Assembly: GCA_938008535.1 (NCBI GenBank)
Contig: CALLKF010000163.1
Location: 1-33,253 of the forward strand
Length of the DNA stretch: 33,253 nt
Source of the DNA: an uncultured Saprospirales bacterium
Lineage (GTDB): Bacteria; Bacteroidota; Bacteroidia; Chitinophagales; JADIYW01
Direction of reading: 5' to 3'
Shown here: one piece after another, positions 15,469 to 24,557 of the stretch
Position numbering within the stretch: position 1 is the first letter of the stretch
Layout: the number at the start of each line of letters is the position of its first letter
Notes under the pieces: model-generated
The model's input: only the letters and a program-made list of their open reading frames with translations
What the model was told of the DNA's origin: nothing
Database searches by the model: none
Made by a program: the position numbers and the translations under genes

Positions 15469-18400
15469 TTATTGAACAATAATATTTTGTGTACTGATTC
15501 CATCTTCGTTTGTCAAGGTAATAAAGTACATACCTTTCGCCACTTCATTCAAAGAGAATCGTTTTACGTTTTCGCCTTGTTGAATGTTTAATTCATCTTT
15601 CAATATTTCCTGTCCTGTAACATTATACAGCGTTAAATCATATTTTGCGGATTTAAGAGCCGTAATTTTTATGTCAAAGAAACCATTGTTTGGATTTGGA
15701 TAAATAGCAAAACTGATGTCTAACTTATTAGTTTTAATTCCGGTAGGCAACGATGCATTATAAGTTGCAGAAAGCTCAGATTCGCAATGTGAAGTCACAA
15801 TCTTAACTGTGTAAATTCCATTGCTGGTAAATTTATAATGTGGAACACTGGTTATCGCTAATAAAACACCACCTTTAGACCATTCATACGTGGCACCTGC
15901 AACAATTACATTGCTAAACAAAGTATCGTGGCTTTGTGAAATACTTGGTGTTGCTGGCAATTGCTCAACTGTCAACGTTAAATTCACGGTGCTATCACAT
16001 CCTAAAGAAGTTTGCAACACTACTGTATGCAAACCTTCCGTATTGAATGTTTGATTGCCAACAGTTACACTTCCATTCGAACAAATCGTTTGTGCAATGT
16101 CTGTTGTTTTTGTTGGATTCACTGTCAACGTTAAATTCACCGTACTATCACAACCTAAAGATGTTTGCAACACTACGGTATGTAAGCCATCCGTATTAAA
16201 TGTTTGATTGCCAATCGTCACACTTCCATTTGAACAAATGGTTTGTGCAATATTTGTTGTTTTTGTTGGATTCACAGATACTAACAATGAATCTGTTTTC
16301 ACACAACCTAAATTAGTTACCGTAACAGAATAATACGTATTAACTAAAGGTGATACAGAGATAGTCGTATTTTGAGAACCATTGCTCCATTGACAAGTAG
16401 CACCTGGAATATAGTTCGCAGTAATATCAATAGTATCGCCAGCGCAGATAACTGGATTTGTTGGCGTGAAGACAATGACTGGCATTGGATTTACTGTAAT
16501 ACTTTTTGTAAATGCAGCACTTGCCACACCAGCTTTGTAAGCAACAATACTAACCACATAAGTTCCAAATGTATTAAAGGTAGATGCAACAGTTGTTAAT
16601 GAAATAGAAGTAGATGGTGAACCACCATTGATGCTCCAACGAACAGAATCAACTGGTCCGGTAGAGGTATTGGTGAACGTGATAGAGGTGCCTTCGCAAA
16701 TAACAGAATCACTTGCAGTAAATTTAGATACTACAGGTGGAATGCCTTGGTTAATCTTTATCCAGCCATTATTCAAATCAAAGAAAACATTTCCATGTCC
16801 TTTTACTTTTATTCTTGCAGACGCATTGGCAGTTACAACATCTGGAATTAAAACCGATTCCGTTCCATCATTGGCAACATTGCTTGCTAATAAATAAGGA
16901 AACGTTCTAGCACTATCCAGCGATAAATAAATATCTACTGTAGAACAAGAAATTGGTGAAGCAGTCGTATTGGCAACGTCCCAATTAATAGTTTGTGTAG
17001 TATTTCCGTTGAAAGACGAAGCCGTAGCAAAACTGGTTACTCTAAATAATGTCGGCGTCACCACAGATTTTAATAACAAATCAGTATTCGGTGCGTTAAA
17101 TGCGCCGTAACCATTATCATTATCTCTAACAGTACATCTGAATTTAATATTTCGTGCCACTTCAGGCAATACTTCACCTTTGTATTTAATAGAGTTATTA
17201 ATCAAACTGTCCCAAACTGGAAACACACGCGTGCCGGATGCATTGGGTAAAAACGAACGAAACAAAGGTGCTGTGGTGTTATTGGCAACATTCCAGTTTC
17301 CTTGTGGACCCAAATCATATTCTTCCCAACAATAGTTAATTGGTTGGTTATCTGGGTCAGATGCAGATGCAGTTATTTCAAAACTGGTTTTATAAGGTAT
17401 ATTGAAGGTTGCAGCATAATTGTCAACGGTTGGTGGTGTATTCGTATTAGCTGGAATTACTGCACAACTAGTGGAAGAAATGTAAGTATAGATTTCATCA
17501 ATACTTTTTCTGTGAAAATAATCATCCGAATGTAAAGCAATATCATTCACATCACAGATACCAGCATAACCCATAATGGTCGTTGCACTACCTGGTTCGT
17601 ATGCGGCATTTCCTGCACGGTTGCCACCACAAGCACCCGTTCCAGCATTAAACGTATGGTTGGCTCCAAACTGATGACCCATTTCATGTGCTACATAATC
17701 TATATCAAAACCATCGCCTACTGGTGTTCCGGAACCCGTTACACCATTCGCTTTATCGCCGGTTACACAAATAACACCTAAACCTGCAACACCTCCACCA
17801 CCAGTGCTAAACACGTGTCCAATATCGTAATTCGCATTGCCAATTCTGGCGTCGCAAACGGTTTGGTTTTGTCCTAACATGGTACCACCATTATTATTAG
17901 AAAAGTTATCACTTGTAATAAAAATTAAGGTATCATTATTCGCCACTAAATTCATGTGAATCGATAAATCTTTCTCAAAAACACCATTTACTCTATTCAT
18001 AGAAGTAACCATGGCAGCTAACACACGCGCTTTGGTTGGGCCTGGACTAGCTACTGCTGCCGAATATTCAATGGTGCATGATAGAGCCAACCGAAATATG
18101 CGTCGTTTGCCATCTGGAACAATAAGATTATCACTACCTGTTGATGGATTAGTTCCGATTAAAGCATTCGTATTGGTTGGATTCGCTAATTTCTCTGTTA
18201 ATGTTTCTGTTTGACAAGGTGCGTATTGAGCAGTTTGTCGAGTATAAAATTTCTTGTAATAGCAATTGTAATAGCTACTATTGATATTGGAATATGGATC
18301 GATGAAATACACACCTTCTTTGGCAAACACCATGGCGTGGAAACCAAATTCCGTATAATCTAATTTTGCAGTAACCGAAGCATCCTCCACAGAAATTGCC

Positions 18401-18720
18401 TGATAGGTTTTTATCATTGGATATTTTGCCGCTAATGCAGGTTCCATACAAACACTTTCAAACACTTTAAAATCTTTCGTTGTTCCATCTGGTGTTGGCA
18501 AAGCAAAAATTACAAAGCGACCACTTTCTTCGCTTGGAATGCTTGGCTGCATTTGTTTAAATGCAACATCATCTAACTGAAGGAACGATGTAATTTGCGG
18601 AATAATTTTGCGTTCGCCAGAAATTTGAATGTTCTTATTCGTTACTTTTTGCCACATCGAATTTGTTGCAAACGAGTTAAACATCGTGATGCTAAGAATA
18701 AAAGATAAAAAATAGTTCAT
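15469..18720 (-). CDS. Secreted reprolysin-like metalloprotease with T9SS sorting domain
   Basis: This 1083-residue protease has a signal peptide (1-18), a propeptide to about 200 and a metzincin catalytic domain (about 205-425). The catalytic domain has zinc motif HEMGHQFGANH (345-355; Glu346 catalytic) and Met-turn TIMGYAGIC (Met383). This places it with reprolysin-like M12B/M72-type peptidases. Conserved cysteines around GACGGN and GICD suggest disulfides. A beta-sandwich region (about 430-660), PKD-like modules (about 665-750), an Ig-like module (about 745-818) and two nearly identical modules of about 50 residues (about 818-920, each with TICSNGSVT and GCDSTVNLTLTV) follow. The final 75 residues (YPNPNNGFFDIKI, KGMYFITLTNEDG) are a T9SS type-A sorting domain. 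It should act outside the cell as a nutrient-acquiring or matrix-degrading protease. A TATATTTG -7 box lies at 18802-18809. Confidence 0.92.
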   Translation of the reverse strand: MNYFLSFILSITMFNSFATNSMWQKVTNKNIQISGERKIIPQITSFLQLDDVAFKQMQPSIPSEESGRFVIFALPTPDGTTKDFKVFESVCMEPALAAKYPMIKTYQAISVEDASVTAKLDYTEFGFHAMVFAKEGVYFIDPYSNINSSYYNCYYKKFYTRQTAQYAPCQTETLTEKLANPTNTNALIGTNPSTGSDNLIVPDGKRRIFRLALSCTIEYSAAVASPGPTKARVLAAMVTSMNRVNGVFEKDLSIHMNLVANNDTLIFITSDNFSNNNGGTMLGQNQTVCDARIGNANYDIGHVFSTGGGGVAGLGVICVTGDKANGVTGSGTPVGDGFDIDYVAHEMGHQFGANHTFNAGTGACGGNRAGNAAYEPGSATTIMGYAGICDVNDIALHSDDYFHRKSIDEIYTYISSTSCAVIPANTNTPPTVDNYAATFNIPYKTSFEITASASDPDNQPINYCWEEYDLGPQGNWNVANNTTAPLFRSFLPNASGTRVFPVWDSLINNSIKYKGEVLPEVARNIKFRCTVRDNDNGYGAFNAPNTDLLLKSVVTPTLFRVTSFATASSFNGNTTQTINWDVANTTASPISCSTVDIYLSLDSARTFPYLLASNVANDGTESVLIPDVVTANASARIKVKGHGNVFFDLNNGWIKINQGIPPVVSKFTASDSVICEGTSITFTNTSTGPVDSVRWSINGGSPSTSISLTTVASTFNTFGTYVVSIVAYKAGVASAAFTKSITVNPMPVIVFTPTNPVICAGDTIDITANYIPGATCQWSNGSQNTTISVSPLVNTYYSVTVTNLGCVKTDSLLVSVNPTKTTNIAQTICSNGSVTIGNQTFNTDGLHTVVLQTSLGCDSTVNLTLTVNPTKTTDIAQTICSNGSVTVGNQTFNTEGLHTVVLQTSLGCDSTVNLTLTVEQLPATPSISQSHDTLFSNVIVAGATYEWSKGGVLLAITSVPHYKFTSNGIYTVKIVTSHCESELSATYNASLPTGIKTNKLDISFAIYPNPNNGFFDIKITALKSAKYDLTLYNVTGQEILKDELNIQQGENVKRFSLNEVAKGMYFITLTNEDGISTQNIIVQ

Positions 18721-18893
18721 TAGTGTTGATTTTGGTAGTTGCTATTTAGTTGAATTAGAATCTGAAAAGTATGAATACGGCTTCTTGCAGATTTTCGCAA
18801 ACAAATATAACACTTGATATTCAAATTGTTACTTGATGTGCACCAATTAGATGTTGATAACACAGAAAAGCGCAGGAAAGTAGAAAACGATAC

Positions 18894-18926
18894 TCGCTTT
18901 TGTTGGTTTTCAACCAACAAAAGCGA
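18894..18926. repeat. Perfect 15-bp hairpin between protease and FISUMP genes
   Basis: Arms 18894-18908 and 18912-18926 are exact reverse complements with a 3-base loop (TTC). The inner part is TTGGTT/AACCAA. There is no U tract on either side, so it is not a classical terminator. The surrounding gap 18721-19050 (330 bases) otherwise holds only the protease promoter region and the terminator at 18971-19005. Confidence 0.6.
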
Positions 18927-18970
18927 TGGAAATTTGTAAAACAAAAAACAGCAAGCAACATTACCAAATA

Positions 18971-19005
18971 AAAAAGACACCGTATTAAACGATGCCTTTT
19001 TTATA
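18971..19005 (-). terminator. Terminator of the FISUMP lipoprotein gene
   Basis: Read as minus-strand RNA, GGCAUCG and CGGUGUC form a 7-bp stem including two G-U pairs, with a 7-base loop, an A6 run before it and U5 after it. The wobble pairs show that it works for the minus-strand transcript from 19051-19725. Confidence 0.75.
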
Positions 19006-19050
19006 ACATCATTGGTAAACAATCCATGTCTGCCAAAGTTTATCAATAGC

Positions 19051-19725
19051 TCAATTCCTTACACACCTTACCGCAAAGCCATCAACTTTATTATAAGTGC
19101 TTGTAGCAGCACCTGCTATAGAATTAAACAGAGCACAATACCGTGCATAACCTGTGTGTGCTGGTGTAGAAGACCAGATATAACAATAATTGCCCAAATT
19201 GCTATAAGAACCATCATAGTTGCGGAAACCAGACGGAAGAGCTGTAAAGCCGCTACTATTCGTGGCACCAGTATTTGGGCTATTCCACAATATAGTAGCT
19301 TTCATCGCGCCACCTGCTACGTAAGGACCACCTAAATAAGTCCTAAGCGTTGTCAGTTCATCATCCGTTGGCACATGCCAGCCAGCAGGTGCCAATTTGC
19401 CAGTATTCAATGCATACCAGTTATAAAGCTTGCCGTAGATAGAATCATTCACTGCATTATTATCATAAACTGCATACGCGCCAATGGTGTCAGCCGACCA
19501 ATCAGCATCACTCAGACCTGTTGGTATTGGAGTGCCATCATTATAGTGCGTGGTTTTTAGGTTAGACTTCATCCAGCACTGAGTGCCTATAGTAATGGTA
19601 TCATAGATATTGCCATCTGCATCTATAGGTCTTCTTTCTACTGCAATCGGACTGCTTTCTTTTTTACACGAAAAAAGAAGTAAAACAAAAGAAAAAGTAA
19701 TAAGAGATTTAATTGTCGTTTTCAT
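19051..19725 (-). CDS. Lipoprotein with FISUMP domain
   Basis: This 224-residue lipoprotein has a signal peptide MKTTIKSLITFSFVLLLFSC with lipobox Cys20 followed by KKES. The mature part is the Fibrobacter succinogenes major paralogous (FISUMP) domain: DADGNIYDTITIGTQCWM, NLKTTHYNDG, GKLYNWYALN, APAGWHVPTDDELTTL, the aromatic FTALPSGFRNYDG, a YIWSSTP strand and the ending GFAVRCVRN. The fold is C-type-lectin-like, and surface ligand binding is plausible but unproven. An in-frame ATG at 19827 would add 34 residues before the signal peptide. I prefer 19725 because it places the lipoprotein signal at the N-terminus. Confidence 0.88.
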   Translation of the reverse strand: MKTTIKSLITFSFVLLLFSCKKESSPIAVERRPIDADGNIYDTITIGTQCWMKSNLKTTHYNDGTPIPTGLSDADWSADTIGAYAVYDNNAVNDSIYGKLYNWYALNTGKLAPAGWHVPTDDELTTLRTYLGGPYVAGGAMKATILWNSPNTGATNSSGFTALPSGFRNYDGSYSNLGNYCYIWSSTPAHTGYARYCALFNSIAGAATSTYNKVDGFAVRCVRN

Positions 19726-20161
19726 AAGCGGTAGTTTAAGAATAGAAAACACTTCTATCCTGTTAATTGAAACAAGAGCTCCATTAGAAATTATAAAAGA
19801 GAAAAGAAACGAACCTGCAGGAAACACCTTTTAATGATGCTAATTTCCGGATCTTACTAAAGTTTAAATCCTAAAAGAATCAAGGATTAAATGTATCATA
19901 GAATTACCACATAATACATGACAATAATCATGTATAAAAAAAATAAGTGAAATAGATTGGCTGATAGTTGTATTAAAAGTTGAATTATGGATGAGAATGA
20001 TGCAAATCATTAATTTCAAAAAGAATAAGCTGTTTATAATTATGGTTATAGATAAAACATAGCTCCATTTGTGTGACCTCTTTTTAAAGTTAGATAGCTT
20101 CTTGCTAGTTCTTTGGTTACAAACCAACGAACTAGGAATGTGCTACAGCAGTTAGTATTCC
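19726..20161. other. Intergenic region without a convincing gene; one hairpin
   Basis: These 436 AT-rich bases lie between two minus-strand genes. They contain an 8-bp hairpin (19914-19921/19928-19935, loop 6) and a larger one at 20105-20135: 14 paired positions with one mismatch, loop ACA, inner TTGGTT/AACCAA, probably at the 3' end of the SRPBCC transcript. The 87-codon minus-strand frame at 19864-20127 has no domain pattern and is rejected. Confidence 0.5.
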
Positions 20162-20665
20162 TTATGCGTATTGATAGGGTTCTTGGGAATAGGCCATCTT
20201 TCGTATATTTTCTACAACACGTTTCATATACACAGTCCAGAAAGTTTTAGTAAACAGCCAATTGAACGGATACAACAACGGATTGTCTGAATGCATGGTA
20301 TAGGTATATTCAATCAAAATTTTATTGGGTACCAGTTCGGTCGTTTTCCATTCACCAACGAACTTAGAGAAACTAAGCAGCCACGATTGAAAATTACCTA
20401 CTTCTATTTTCCAGTATTGATTTTCGATGCGTTCAATAACAGTATCAGAAGAAGCCCAGCCGCCTTTTTGCACAACGTTTTTTGCTACAAATACCTTTTT
20501 GCTAAAGCCAGGTTTTCCCCAGTTTTCGTCTTCGGTGCAATGCGTCACTTTAGGTGTAAAACCAAACCCAGTATGCACTTTCGTAATATCACACAACATA
20601 GGAGTTTTAAACGCGCGCTCCAGCGAGCATTCAAAAATGGCGGTAACTTTTGTAGTAGATGTCAT
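20162..20665 (-). CDS. SRPBCC (START/Bet v1-like) family protein
   Basis: From MTSTTKVTAIFECSLERAF the protein has 167 residues and the pattern of SRPBCC ligand-binding folds. An initial strand has a conserved 'V-A-F-E-C' start, followed by AFKTPMLCDITKVHTGF, THCTEDENWGKPG, a central VGEWKTTEL, the strand LIEYTYTMHS and a long C-terminal helix (FWTVYMKRVVENIRKMAYS) closing the cavity. It is probably cytosolic and binds a hydrophobic molecule. The upstream ATG at 20713 would add 16 mostly hydrophobic residues (MVTLWFLILL). I chose the internal ATG because the family begins directly with the first strand, but a membrane anchor cannot be excluded. Confidence 0.78.
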   Translation of the reverse strand: MTSTTKVTAIFECSLERAFKTPMLCDITKVHTGFGFTPKVTHCTEDENWGKPGFSKKVFVAKNVVQKGGWASSDTVIERIENQYWKIEVGNFQSWLLSFSKFVGEWKTTELVPNKILIEYTYTMHSDNPLLYPFNWLFTKTFWTVYMKRVVENIRKMAYSQEPYQYA

Positions 20666-20893
20666 CAGCAAAATTAAGAACCATAAAGTTACCATTTTTG
20701 TGAGGTTTATCACTCACCTATTATTTTTGATTAGGTGTTTAAAAAGTATTTTTGATGGTTGGTTTAGATGAGGAATAAGTGCAATGATGAATTTTCCTGA
20801 ATTTAAACGAAACAATATAAAGCCATATTATTTATATCACAATCAATTTTTATATTTCGTAAGAGTAGATAATGAACCGAGTTAAAAGCATTG

Positions 20894-20923
20894 TTGAATA
20901 TTGTTGATTTCTGAATAACTTTA
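20894..20923 (+). promoter_or_regulatory. Promoter of vsr, probably giving a leaderless transcript
   Basis: TTG (20894-20896), a 19-base spacer and TAACTTTA (20916-20923; one mismatch to TAnnTTTG) lie directly before the ATG at 20928. With a start site 5-7 bases after the -7 box, the transcript would begin at or next to the initiator codon. Confidence 0.45.
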
Positions 20924-20927
20924 CACT

Positions 20928-21359
20928 ATGGCAGATGTGCATAGCAAAGAAGTTAGAAGCTACAATATGAGCCGCATAAAAGGTAAAGACACAAAACCTG
21001 AAATGCTGGTTCGTAAATTTTTACATGCTAATGGATTCAGATACAGATTACATGTTAAAGACCTGTCGGGAAAACCGGATATTGTTTTACCAAAATACAA
21101 AACAGTTATTTTTGTACATGGCTGTTTCTGGAATGCGCATGAAGGATATAAGATCAATAGAATTCCCAAAAACAACCAAGAGTATTGGATTCCCAAAATC
21201 ACGGGTAATGTAATAAGAGATAAACAGCATACTCTAATATTAAAGAAAATGGGATGGCGTATTTTTTATATTTGGGAATGTGAATTAAAAAATCAAACAA
21301 TTAAAAAGACATTAACTCAACTAATAAAGAAACTAAGGCTAAATCTTATAGTGATGTAA
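20928..21359 (+). CDS. vsr: Very short patch repair-type endonuclease (Vsr-like)
   Basis: Vsr enzymes nick 5' of the mismatched T in T:G pairs that arise when 5-methylcytosine deaminates, and usually accompany C5 methyltransferases. This 143-residue protein has the family start MADVHSKEVRSYNMSRI, the catalytic-site GKPDIVLPK (Asp51) and the metal/active-site segment HGCFWNAH (64-71), ending in WRIFYIWEC. Compared with E. coli Vsr numbering, His69 is replaced by Asn, and the zinc ligand Cys expected at 73-74 is missing (HEGYK), while Cys66, His71 and the late Cys are kept. The gene is convergent with the restriction operon and its 3' end overlaps that of the PD-(D/E)XK gene by 14 bases. It may be a true repair nuclease or an altered one used by the restriction system. 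Confidence 0.88.
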   Translation: MADVHSKEVRSYNMSRIKGKDTKPEMLVRKFLHANGFRYRLHVKDLSGKPDIVLPKYKTVIFVHGCFWNAHEGYKINRIPKNNQEYWIPKITGNVIRDKQHTLILKKMGWRIFYIWECELKNQTIKKTLTQLIKKLRLNLIVM

Positions 21360-22326
21360 ATAGTAATTTCTTATTTAATAAACTATTTAAGTTAACGCTT
21401 AAAATAGTTGAAAGATCTGATTTATACTTTACTTCACTAACATTCTGCGGTATATGTACTTCCTCAATCTTACTTATATCCACTTGTCTATAAAATTGTA
21501 AAGAGTCTTTGGCAATGCTAAAGTCAAATTTAATTTTTATTGATTGTTCTAAAGAATTTCCAAGAGTCTTACAAACAATATTGTTTAATTTGACTGTAAG
21601 ATCAATGTCGTTTTGAATTTTTACAATTATGCTGTCAACTAATTGCTGAATATTTTGTCCATAATTGCTTTGTCTTACAAATATTGAGGCAATTAAAACT
21701 TGGCTATTAGTATGTGGATTTAGTTGCTCTGAGGAAAAAACATGTACTCTTTCAAAGTTTGAACTACTTTTTACTTCAATCTTTTCAACACCTGAATTAA
21801 AATCAAACTTCTCTTCAGGAATTTGATGCCAATAGTTTAAAAGTACTTTTGGGTCCTTGCTGTTCTCTATTAAAAATAACTCTGTCCAAAGTCCATGAAC
21901 AGTATTGGTTGGTGTATCTGTTAACGCTCTGAATACTTCAACGAATTTGTTAAGCGAATCAATAACTTGTTGTTGTCTTGGATTTGTCCCTATTGTCTTT
22001 ACAAGTGTTTCAGCTATTCGCAAAAAATATTCTTTCAAATTTCTGTCAGCGTTTCTGAATGTAATTACAGTAAAAGTTTGCAACTTACTTGTTTCCTTTT
22101 CTAAAATTTTACACTCAATGTTTTGTTCAAGTTGTACGTATTTAAGACGAAAATTTTTTAAGCTAAAATCTTTTATTTGTTTCATAATAGACAATAATAA
22201 TACAGCATTACCCTCAATATCTATTGCAATTCTAAATCCAGGATAATCAGGAATAGCAATAGCATTGAAAACTTTATTATCGTTTTGAGGAATAGAAAGT
22301 GTATCGTATAATTCAATTAAATTCAT
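21346..22326 (-). CDS. PD-(D/E)XK motif protein (DUF4420-like), putative restriction nuclease
   Basis: This 326-residue protein is the last gene of the defence operon. The central segment carries a PD-(D/E)XK nuclease signature: GLWTELFLI with Glu149 on the leading helix, then FDFN with Asp175, then EKIEVKSSS with Glu184 and Lys186. Flanking regions are mixed alpha/beta. This pattern fits the DUF4420 'PD-(D/E)XK motif' family, which recurs next to Z1-domain proteins and GHKL ATPases in restriction-modification islands. It is the likely DNA-cleaving component. Its start overlaps the stop of the Z1 gene by four bases (ATGA), implying translational coupling. The vsr gene converges on it with a 14-base overlap. 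Family assignment is from motif pattern and context. Confidence 0.82.
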   Translation of the reverse strand: MNLIELYDTLSIPQNDNKVFNAIAIPDYPGFRIAIDIEGNAVLLLSIMKQIKDFSLKNFRLKYVQLEQNIECKILEKETSKLQTFTVITFRNADRNLKEYFLRIAETLVKTIGTNPRQQQVIDSLNKFVEVFRALTDTPTNTVHGLWTELFLIENSKDPKVLLNYWHQIPEEKFDFNSGVEKIEVKSSSNFERVHVFSSEQLNPHTNSQVLIASIFVRQSNYGQNIQQLVDSIIVKIQNDIDLTVKLNNIVCKTLGNSLEQSIKIKFDFSIAKDSLQFYRQVDISKIEEVHIPQNVSEVKYKSDLSTILSVNLNSLLNKKLLFTSL

Positions 22327-24551
22327 ACTTGCCTGATTATGTCTGTTCCAATGTGTTCAGGAATCCAAATTGCCAAACCTGGCACTTGGTTGAGATTTGT
22401 ATTTCTGATATTGAATAAATGAACTTGAATGCTGAGTAAATTTTCATCTTTTATATTTCTATCACCAGGATAAACTTCTCCTTTTCTAAATACTCCATCT
22501 TTTGTTGGTTGCTCTCCTTGAAAGTACTCTTGTATTTCTTGGTTCCTATCAAGTTTACGAGTTCTTCCTGTCCAATTATCAATCGAATTCGCACTCATCA
22601 AGTAAATTAAACATTCATCGTCTGGATGTTCTTCAATATATCCTTTCAAAATACCACGTAAACTTGAATAAGTTGCGGAATCACTTTCTCTTGTATAACG
22701 TAGCTTATTCAGCAAATGTTCCAAACAATCTTTAATAGTAATTCTTGCAACGAGATGTTTTTGTTCTTCTGTTCGATTTGCGTGCCCAGAATCTTGAGAA
22801 AAGTTTTCAGAATTCGATTGCAAGAATACAAACAAAGATTCTCTATTTTTTTCAATAAGTTCTTCTGTGTCGTGTGGTGCATTAATTCTGAACCAATCAT
22901 TGCCGAAAGTATCTCTGTCTAAGTTGTCATAAATTACATTACGTCTTGTTAAGTTAAGCATTTGGTCTAATACGGCTTCTCTATCCCAATTATTGAGGTG
23001 CTTATTATTTAGATCAAACTCCAATAACCTATTTCTAACATCTTCTTCGTGGTCAACAATATAATTATAAGAATCAATTGTAACTTCGTCAAGATAAACC
23101 CGGCAAAAGCCTAAATAACTTCTTTTATATCCAAAAAATCTTGCTCGTTGTTGGATGGTATCAACATTTCCTGTTCCAATATTTCTCGGCATATATGTTA
23201 CCGTTAAACCATTGACGGTAAAACCTCTGTCCATAGATTGCCCACCTACCAAAATCCAAGAATAAGAATCGTTCCAAGGAATTTGTGGTGTTTCTCCATT
23301 TCGTGAGTTTACTTCAATAACTTGAGTGTATCGTACAGCGTGAATTAAATTAGTGCCTGTTAATTCTTCAAATGATTGTAAGTTGGAAACTGTTTGCTGA
23401 AGTTTATTGTATGATAATTTGAATTCATCTAACAACTCTTGTTTATCTTCGTTTTCATTTCCTGACAAAATTCTTTGCCAACTATTACATGTGTTTCGAA
23501 TCCAATTTGTAAAATCGCTGTGGTCGCCTTGTAATCTTGAAGGATGAACAAGCATTGTTCTGTTTTTTTGATCTTTATTTATTTTTCCTGCAACCACACC
23601 TAGAAAGTAAATACGTAAAGCACTCTTTAAACTTTCTGGAATTTCAAACAATGGATTATTATTTGTAGAAATTTCATTTGCAGGAATTTCTACAATTAAG
23701 TTTGGATTATTTCTAAAAAAATCTATTCCGCCTGTATATTCTTGTCCTGGTGTAAGTAAACGAATAAAATTTGGTGAAAGCCTGTCCATTATATTGATGA
23801 ACAGATTTGCTTGTGGTGTTGCTGTATATTGTAAGAATGTATGATGAGAGAAGATTAAACGTAAAGCATTTATTCTTCTATAAATTGTCGAGACTTGGCT
23901 TTCAGTCAAATCCTCAATATCAATTCTTTGCCTTGATGCCCATCTCGCTCTCGTATTTAAACTTGCTTGATCACCTTCATCATCAATTATTAAAGTTGGA
24001 ACGCCTTGTAAATTCTGATTTTGTAAAATATTTATTAAGTTATTTAAGTGAGCTTGATTTTTCATTACAGTAATTAGCAACGTTCTGCATTCTTCTTTTG
24101 GAAATGTATCATCTGCCCATTGTGCTAAAACTGTTTCTATATTTTCATAATCTTGTTGCCTACTTGGGTTTTGAAGCAAAGTCCACTTTCTGTCAAATCG
24201 CTTCCCTAGATTTAAATCCTCTGATAGTCTGTCTGTTGTTTGATTTACTAAGTTGGTTGAAACCCCAGCTATTATTATAACAATTTGATAATTGTTATCT
24301 CTTGCCAATGCTGTAAGTGTAGTAAACGAAAGAGTTTTGCCACTTTGGACATATCCAATTACAATTCCAGTTTCGTTATTTGTTGGATTGCATGGGTTTC
24401 CACAAATTTCCATAATTCGAAGAGTTTCATTCAAAACACGTTCATCATTATCAAATCCTTTTCTGCGTAACAAATCGATTGTTTCTTCACCAACAAATGG
24501 CTGCCATTCTCCATTTGAATTCTGATTTTGTATTTCTATAATTTCTGCCAT
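22323..24551 (-). CDS. Z1-domain P-loop ATPase (helicase-like), restriction-associated
   Basis: This 742-residue protein has a helicase-type ATPase layout. Walker A is GYVQSGKT (66-73) and Walker B TLIIDDEGDQ (about 186-195). A YTATPQA segment (242-248) resembles superfamily II motif III. The Z1 domain contains GGQSMDRGFTVNGLTVTYM (436-454) and the arginine-finger-like QQRARFFGYK (467-476), which is motif VI-like. The Z1 family is found in restriction-modification gene neighbourhoods with GHKL ATPases and PD-(D/E)XK nucleases. It is expected to translocate or remodel DNA for the nuclease. The gene starts six bases after the GHKL ATPase stop and overlaps the next gene by four bases, so it is mid-operon. 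Confidence 0.9.
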   Translation of the reverse strand: MAEIIEIQNQNSNGEWQPFVGEETIDLLRRKGFDNDERVLNETLRIMEICGNPCNPTNNETGIVIGYVQSGKTLSFTTLTALARDNNYQIVIIIAGVSTNLVNQTTDRLSEDLNLGKRFDRKWTLLQNPSRQQDYENIETVLAQWADDTFPKEECRTLLITVMKNQAHLNNLINILQNQNLQGVPTLIIDDEGDQASLNTRARWASRQRIDIEDLTESQVSTIYRRINALRLIFSHHTFLQYTATPQANLFINIMDRLSPNFIRLLTPGQEYTGGIDFFRNNPNLIVEIPANEISTNNNPLFEIPESLKSALRIYFLGVVAGKINKDQKNRTMLVHPSRLQGDHSDFTNWIRNTCNSWQRILSGNENEDKQELLDEFKLSYNKLQQTVSNLQSFEELTGTNLIHAVRYTQVIEVNSRNGETPQIPWNDSYSWILVGGQSMDRGFTVNGLTVTYMPRNIGTGNVDTIQQRARFFGYKRSYLGFCRVYLDEVTIDSYNYIVDHEEDVRNRLLEFDLNNKHLNNWDREAVLDQMLNLTRRNVIYDNLDRDTFGNDWFRINAPHDTEELIEKNRESLFVFLQSNSENFSQDSGHANRTEEQKHLVARITIKDCLEHLLNKLRYTRESDSATYSSLRGILKGYIEEHPDDECLIYLMSANSIDNWTGRTRKLDRNQEIQEYFQGEQPTKDGVFRKGEVYPGDRNIKDENLLSIQVHLFNIRNTNLNQVPGLAIWIPEHIGTDIIRQV

Positions 24552-24557
24552 ACAATA

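Noticed and set aside
18720..19046. 108-codon minus-strand open frame between the protease and FISUMP genes
   Set aside because: It covers a perfect hairpin and the FISUMP terminator, runs to the protease start region, and has no domain pattern.
19864..20127. 87-codon minus-strand frame
   Set aside because: AT-rich, no recognisable fold, not linked to any promoter; treated as intergenic.
20427..20771. Plus-strand frames opposite the SRPBCC gene
   Set aside because: Shadows of the SRPBCC coding strand, which has a clear family pattern.
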